Part shown: positions 58,795 to 64,000 of the stretch, one piece after another
Position numbering within the stretch: position 1 is the first letter of the stretch
How the letters are laid out: every line of letters starts with the position of its first letter
Origin: Gnetum montanum
Taxonomy: Eukaryota > Streptophyta > Gnetopsida > Gnetales > Gnetaceae
DNA: 64,000 nucleotides
NCBI GenBank assembly: GCA_015680685.1
Contig: MNCI01005225.1
Coordinates: 237,626 to 301,625 of the forward strand
Direction of reading: 5' to 3'
Made by a program: the position numbers and the translations under genes
Notes under the pieces: generated by a model
Told to the model about the DNA's origin: nothing
The model's database searches: none
The model's input: only the letters and a program-made list of their open reading frames with translations

Positions 58795-60479
58795 CAAAAG
58801 CAAGCTACTAAAGCTTCTAATACAAAATTAAAAAAACTTTTACATGCTAAAAAAACAAAGAGTCACAATGTACAATACCATGACTTAGCTATAAGTCATG
58901 TTCAAACTATTTTTTGTAATTTTTTTTGAATTTTGATGATCAAAATGAGATGAAATTTATGTGTGCAAGTTCACCATGGAATGATTTATAGTCTAGAATG
59001 AACATATTAGAGTTTATTCCTTAATATACATGATAGATTAAATTCAACTTATAAGTGACCTTTAAAATTTTGAACTAGATGTCTTTGATGTTGGAAACTA
59101 ATAAAAAAATTAAAAATTGCAGTGTAGTAACAGAAATGCTAAACTTGTTGAGTTTGAATGATACATAGAAGATATGTTTATTAACAAGGTTGGCTCACAT
59201 TAATAAGATGATTTTGAAGAACTAGTTTGGTAATAATGAAGATTGTTGATGATGTGAAAAAGATGCTTTATGTAATATGATCAAGCATGGTAATAAGATA
59301 AATCTTAGAAAAAATTGTAATAAGAGCTTTATTACTATTAGAGTCTAATTTTACATATCTTGAACTACTCTAATTACTAGGATCTTGGTCTATAAAAAAT
59401 TATTAACATATAATTTATCAATTCAACAAATTTGTAATCTTGGATATACACATCATTCTTTCTTAAGTACATGACTTCATATTTTGCAGTCCTTTATGAT
59501 TTGACTTCTTCTTAGCTAGTTCATTATGAACTTAGCTCCACTCATCTTTATGAGGTATTTCTTGATATACTAGACTTTATGAAATTCTTCTTCATAAATC
59601 TTTTCTTTCTTTACTATTATAACCTTCTACATAACCTTATCTTCTTATTTAAGAAACTAGACCAAGTTACATATGGCACATGTTGGATCTTTAGTTTTTA
59701 TTTTAGAAATTTGATTTTACTCTTTTATTGAGTTTTCATTCTTTCTTAACTTATGAATTACTTCTTGAAGCTTTTGGTTATTGTGTTCTAATAATTCTTA
59801 ACTTCGAGTCACTACTTGAACCTTTTAGTTATCGTTCTCAAGTGCTCATTACAAATCTTGTATTTTGTAATGGCTTCTTCATTTCTTCATATTTTTGAAT
59901 TACTAACTACAATATCTTCTATACATTACGTGTGGTTGCTGTTTCAATGTTACTTCTAATCTTAATTAATCTTATACACTTTATTCTTACTCTAATTTTT
60001 TTTTCCTTTTTATATTTATTCCTTCATGTTGTTGGCAACTTATGTTATGTAGAAAGGTTGTGATGGTCTCAAGTTACAAATCACACCTTCTGATTACAAA
60101 CTAATTAAAAATAGTTATGAATGGTCTTTAATGTTTAAAAAACTAATGATTGTACAACTTTGACTTGTGTAGTTCAAAAATTGCTATGAAATATATCATT
60201 ACATCCATGTATGACTTTACAATTTATAGGAAATGATTGGGGCCATACTTGGAAAATTTGAGAATACATTTCCAATAATAAAAAATAAAACAATTTTGTA
60301 AAATAAAGGCAAGTTGAGGCAAAAATAGATTACATTCATCCATCAACTTAAGAAAAAATATTTTAACTTTAAAATTTTTGTCTTCATGATTATAGAGGCA
60401 TTTTACACTATTGTTAATAGTCCCTTCATTAGTGTACAATGAATTCTACTTCATCCTTTCTTGTTATCTTCTTAATGCC
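58795..60479. other. AT-rich sequence, nothing firmly recognised
   Basis: Stop-rich on both strands. By position it may hold the 3' LTR of the minus-strand copia remnant that follows, but I find no TG/CA ends or repeat partner. Confidence 0.4.
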
Positions 60480-62190
60480 TATACTATTGCAAAGATGTTG
60501 ATGCTCGTAATGAAGAGTAGGTTTGATGAGTAAGTCTACTAATTTCTCATTAGTATTTACTTGTAACGGTTTGATATTTCCCTCCTTTAATTCTTGCTTA
60601 ATGAAGTAACATTTTATATCAATATGCTTTAATTTTTTATGAAGAACATATTCATCTATGAGTTATATGAATGAAGTGTTGTTACAATATAAATTAATAA
60701 GAAAATCTACATAAAAATTAAGGTGATTCATGAGTATCTTTATCCATAGGATGTGTTGAGTACACTCTATCATGATAATAAATTTTTCTTAACAAGTTAA
60801 AAGACTAATAGAAGTTTGCTTTCTTGATTTCCAATATACTGCATTGTTTTCATGAAATATTATTAAACATAATGTAGACTTTCTATCATTGTGATCTCCT
60901 TTCCCATCAGCCTCTAAGTATACATGAAATTATTCATCTCCTGTGATGTACATAATTTCATGATCTAATGTTCTTTTCACATACATTAGTACATGAATGA
61001 GAGTATTAAGATAAGATCATCTAGGCTCTTACATAAATCTTGATAGGAGAGAGATGGCAAATTATAGAGCTTGCCTTGTTTGGAAAAGAAATCTAAGTGC
61101 TCCAATCATATTTTCTTACAAAGTAACATCAACTAGGGTTTTTTTATCTTTGTGCTTTAATTTTATGTTGTAAGAAAAAGAATTTTTGAGGTCTTTTCTT
61201 TTCTAATTTTGTAATTCTTTTAGGATGTATGTGATATATTTAGTTTGATAAACTTTTATTCCCTTCTTATCTTGGTCAACTTGTATTCCAAGAAAATACT
61301 TCCATTCCCCTAAGTATTTCATTTTAATTTCATTCTTCATGTTTATATTAAATTATTTTATTAATTTTTTGTTTGTGGCTACAAATATGATGTAATCCAC
61401 ATAGAGGAAGATTATTATGGGGGTGTTGGAACCTAAAATAAATTAAAAATAGTTATAACCTAGGATAAATAGTCTAATTAGAACTTTATATAACTCAGCA
61501 TTTCCCACTAGAATCAAATCAAATGTCTTACTACTAGGCTAACACCTCGTTGTTAGAGGAAGATTATTATGAAGTTCTTGTGATCATATTTATACTACAA
61601 GGCTGGTTCAAACATGAAAAATAAATATCATTAGGAAGTTACTAATTCTATAGAACTAAGCTCTAGGGGTTTATTTTAGACCACATAGTGCTTTCCTTAA
61701 TTTCCTTACTTTGTCTTCCTTTCCTTTGATGGTGTATCCTTCTAGTTCATAAATATATACTTCTTTTTTAATATGTTCATTTAGGAAGGTTATTTTTACA
61801 TCCATTTTATGGTTTTTGAATTTTTGATAAGCAAAAATTGAGATGATAAGTTTAATGATTTCAAATCTTGCAATTTAAGCAAAAATTACCTCCTAGGTTA
61901 TGTGTTTCTTTGGTTTGGAGCCTCTTGCTACAAGTATTACTTTATATTTAATCACTTCTCCTTTCCCATTGAATTTGATTTTGGATGGCCACATGTAATC
62001 AATAACTTATTTTTCTTTTGGTTTATCAAAAAACTCCCATGTTTTCTTTTTCATGATTGCATATGTTGCATTTTTTTCAAATCTTTTTCTACATTTTTTG
62101 GTTTCAGAGAAAGGGTTAAGTATGCTATGTTGTTGATGAAAATTGATCTATTAGCTTTTCTTTCAAAATTATTATCCAACATTTATTCCT
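60480..62190 (-). pseudogene. Ty1/copia reverse transcriptase-RNase H remnant
   Basis: Reading the minus strand from 62130 down: KKKTWEFFDKPKEK, IKFNGKGEVIKYKVILVARG, MDVKITFLNEHIKKEVYIYE, GKEDKVRKLRKALCGLK then stop, followed by TPRA. After a SINE insertion come MKYLGEWKYFLGIQVDQDKK, DHNDRKSTLCLIIF, AVYWKSRKQTSISLLTC and KKLKHIDIKCYFIKQELKEG. This is the order of the copia RVT_2 and RNase H domains (reverse transcription of the element RNA). Integrase and gag are not seen. Many stops. Confidence 0.85.
61420..61554 (-). mobile_element. SINE copy with perfect 17-bp target duplication, inside the copia remnant
   Basis: AGAGGAAGATTATTATG occurs at 61403-61419 and 61555-61571, exactly bounding a 135-bp body. 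On the minus strand it begins AACAACGAGGTGTTAGCCTA, with TAGCCTAGTAG as A-box remnant, and ends GGTTCCAACACCCC. It lacks a poly(A) tail. It inserted after the copia element. Confidence 0.9.
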
Positions 62191-64000
62191 AAGATGGTCT
62201 CTTTGTACCAATAAATTGGAATTATTGAATCTCTAATCATTTATTTGAAATCTAGAAATATTTCATGCTATATTTATTTTCCATGAATACAACATCTTTG
62301 GATGAGTATCATGTTTTCTCTATGGAATCAATAGCAAGTGTCTCCACTTATTTTAATTTCATATGCTAGAAAAATACATATTTTTCTTCTATTGTCCATG
62401 TGACATCTTGTTTCTAGATATCGTGGTAAACATCAAATATATGTTAAATTTGACATTTTGTATAAAGAAAATAATATGAAAAATGTCAAATATACGTAAC
62501 ATTCAACATTATACATAAAGAAAATAACAAGGAAAATGTAGAAGGGAAATGAAAAGAAGTCTTTATTGTTGTGGAATAATGTATCTTGGTCATGCTCTAA
62601 GGATTCCTTGGGGTTATCTTTCTTTGGCATTTATCCCTTATAAATTATCCAACACTACCATCACCATTTGGCCTACAACCAATTAGAAGGGATAGCCAGT
62701 CACCTCTCTATGCCACTTCACCTAGCACCTATTACTTACCTTTAATGGCTCTACAACTCCATACTAATATGGCCTCTAATGCTTGAGTATAAATACCATA
62801 GGTCAAATCCCCAAAGGTCATCTCAAGAGATATGCTAATTATTACAATGTATCTTTTGGGCCTTAATCATAATAATTACAACACTTGTCATGAAAAGGCA
62901 TCATCTTCATTATGTATCAACACTATTTAAAAATGAACATGCAACAATCTACCCTTCTTAAATCTCGTTCATCCTTGAGTGAGTCTACGTTCATGATTTT
63001 TTTTTTCAACTTTAGTTTTCCTTTCATAACCAAATGTTCTAATACTTTGATTTCTTCTTTTGACTTGAAGTTAAATATCCTAATTTTTTCTTACTTATTC
63101 TACAAATAAAATATAAATGAGAACAATATATAGGAATTTAAATCTTATTTTATCAATACTTACCTCATTTTTTAAGATAATGAAAAGATATTAATTAAAT
63201 ATCTACTAACCACTAATCACTAGTTCTAACTAGGATCACACAAAGTGCACCTCATATCTACTTACCCAAGTGAAGGTAAGGTAAATCATTATTCCCAACT
63301 TGCATTATCATAGATATTTTACTTATTAAATTAAAATATGAGTTAAACAATGAATAAAATTATAAAATTATAAATAAGATTTTAAGTTACTCCCTAATCT
63401 TGATCAATCTCTGGGATTAATAAAAGTAGTTTTAATTCTACCATATGGGATATATGATCATATAGCCTTATTTAGGATGGGAGGGCTTGATCTTGCTTAT
63501 CAACTTCTTCCTTAAGAATTAACTCTAGCAACTTCATAACTTGGATGAATCGGGCATCATACCAAATGCAGTCTAGGATCTTGATGAAAAAAATGATGTT
63601 CACCTATCTTCATTAGTCATAGCATCATAATTGGTAAATTGTATTTCTTGATGAATTTTTTCCATCAACATCATCTTTTCTTAAAATTTGGGATTTGACT
63701 TGAAGATTCAAAGTAAGCAAACTGTGCACTGATGAATGTACTTACATGTTAAGTTGATAGGAATATCTTCTTCAAATTATGTTCACCTTCCAAGGGTTCT
63801 TTTATACATCCATATTTTAAGAATTAATAAACACAACTAGATTGATATTGGTATGGGTTAGGAATAACTTATTCTTCAAACATTTCTCTATTTGGTTATT
63901 CAAATATGTCAATTGATAAAGTTTAACATCCAAACATGTTGATTTGGCAAGTAAATATGTGTTGACCACACATGCATATCTCACTAATGATTGGATTTTA
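62191..64000. other. AT-rich right end, nothing firmly recognised
   Basis: No gene supported on either strand. 62640-62960 is somewhat GC-richer, with GAGTATAAATACC near 62787, and may be an LTR fragment. Short open frames have no recognised domains. Confidence 0.35.

Overview
The window is repeat-dominated nuclear DNA from a land plant with a large genome. A gymnosperm or another large-genome seed plant is my best guess, but the sequence alone does not fix the species. The evidence is plant-type LTR retrotransposons with tRNA-Asp-like primer sites, a Helitron-type Pif1 helicase remnant, an L1-type LINE fragment, tRNA-derived SINEs, a copia remnant, and two copies of a plant MTA (METTL3-type mRNA m6A methyltransferase) sequence. 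Most of it is AT-rich; only the first 2.75 kb is clearly GC-richer. I find no intact protein-coding gene. Every recognisable coding sequence carries stops, frameshifts or truncations.

Layout. 1-2748: 3' end of a GC-richer LTR retrotransposon, with two tandem-repeat arrays and a complete 3' LTR. 2749-21364: copy A of a segmental duplication of about 3.9 kb. It has been expanded to 18.6 kb by a Helitron-like insertion (2984-7600, including a foldback element) and by an Athila-like Ty3/gypsy element (element 1, 9485-19541, target duplication TTTAT). Copy A ends in a 5'-truncated MTA pseudogene. 21380-26594: a second Ty3/gypsy remnant (element 2: gag, protease, assembly gap, one LTR with TGTTGA/TCAACA ends). 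27503-31374: copy B of the duplication, which runs into a nearly full-length intronless MTA coding region with a single-base frameshift. 32398-32997: LINE zinc-binding fragment. 33579-35585: dense cluster of tRNA-derived SINE copies in both orientations. 35661-44837: element 3, an Athila-like element whose RT/RNase H/integrase block is missing. 46829-58789: element 4, about 12 kb, Athila-like, with gag, complete but decayed pol and an extra post-integrase ORF (target duplication CCTAA). 60480-62190: Ty1/copia RT-RNase H remnant on the minus strand, carrying a SINE with a 17-bp target duplication.

How the pieces relate. Elements 1, 3 and 4 share gag, a short zinc-knuckle-like motif, protease context and a TCATGGGGG polypurine motif, so they form one related lineage at different stages of decay. 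Copies A and B act as natural empty sites for each other, which lets the insertions be bounded without outside data. The two MTA copies carry different lesions. Copy A keeps the ancestral frame where B has lost a base, and B keeps the tryptophan and glutamine codons that became stops in A. Two N gaps (990 and 338 bases) hide part of element 2 and the 5' LTR end of element 3.
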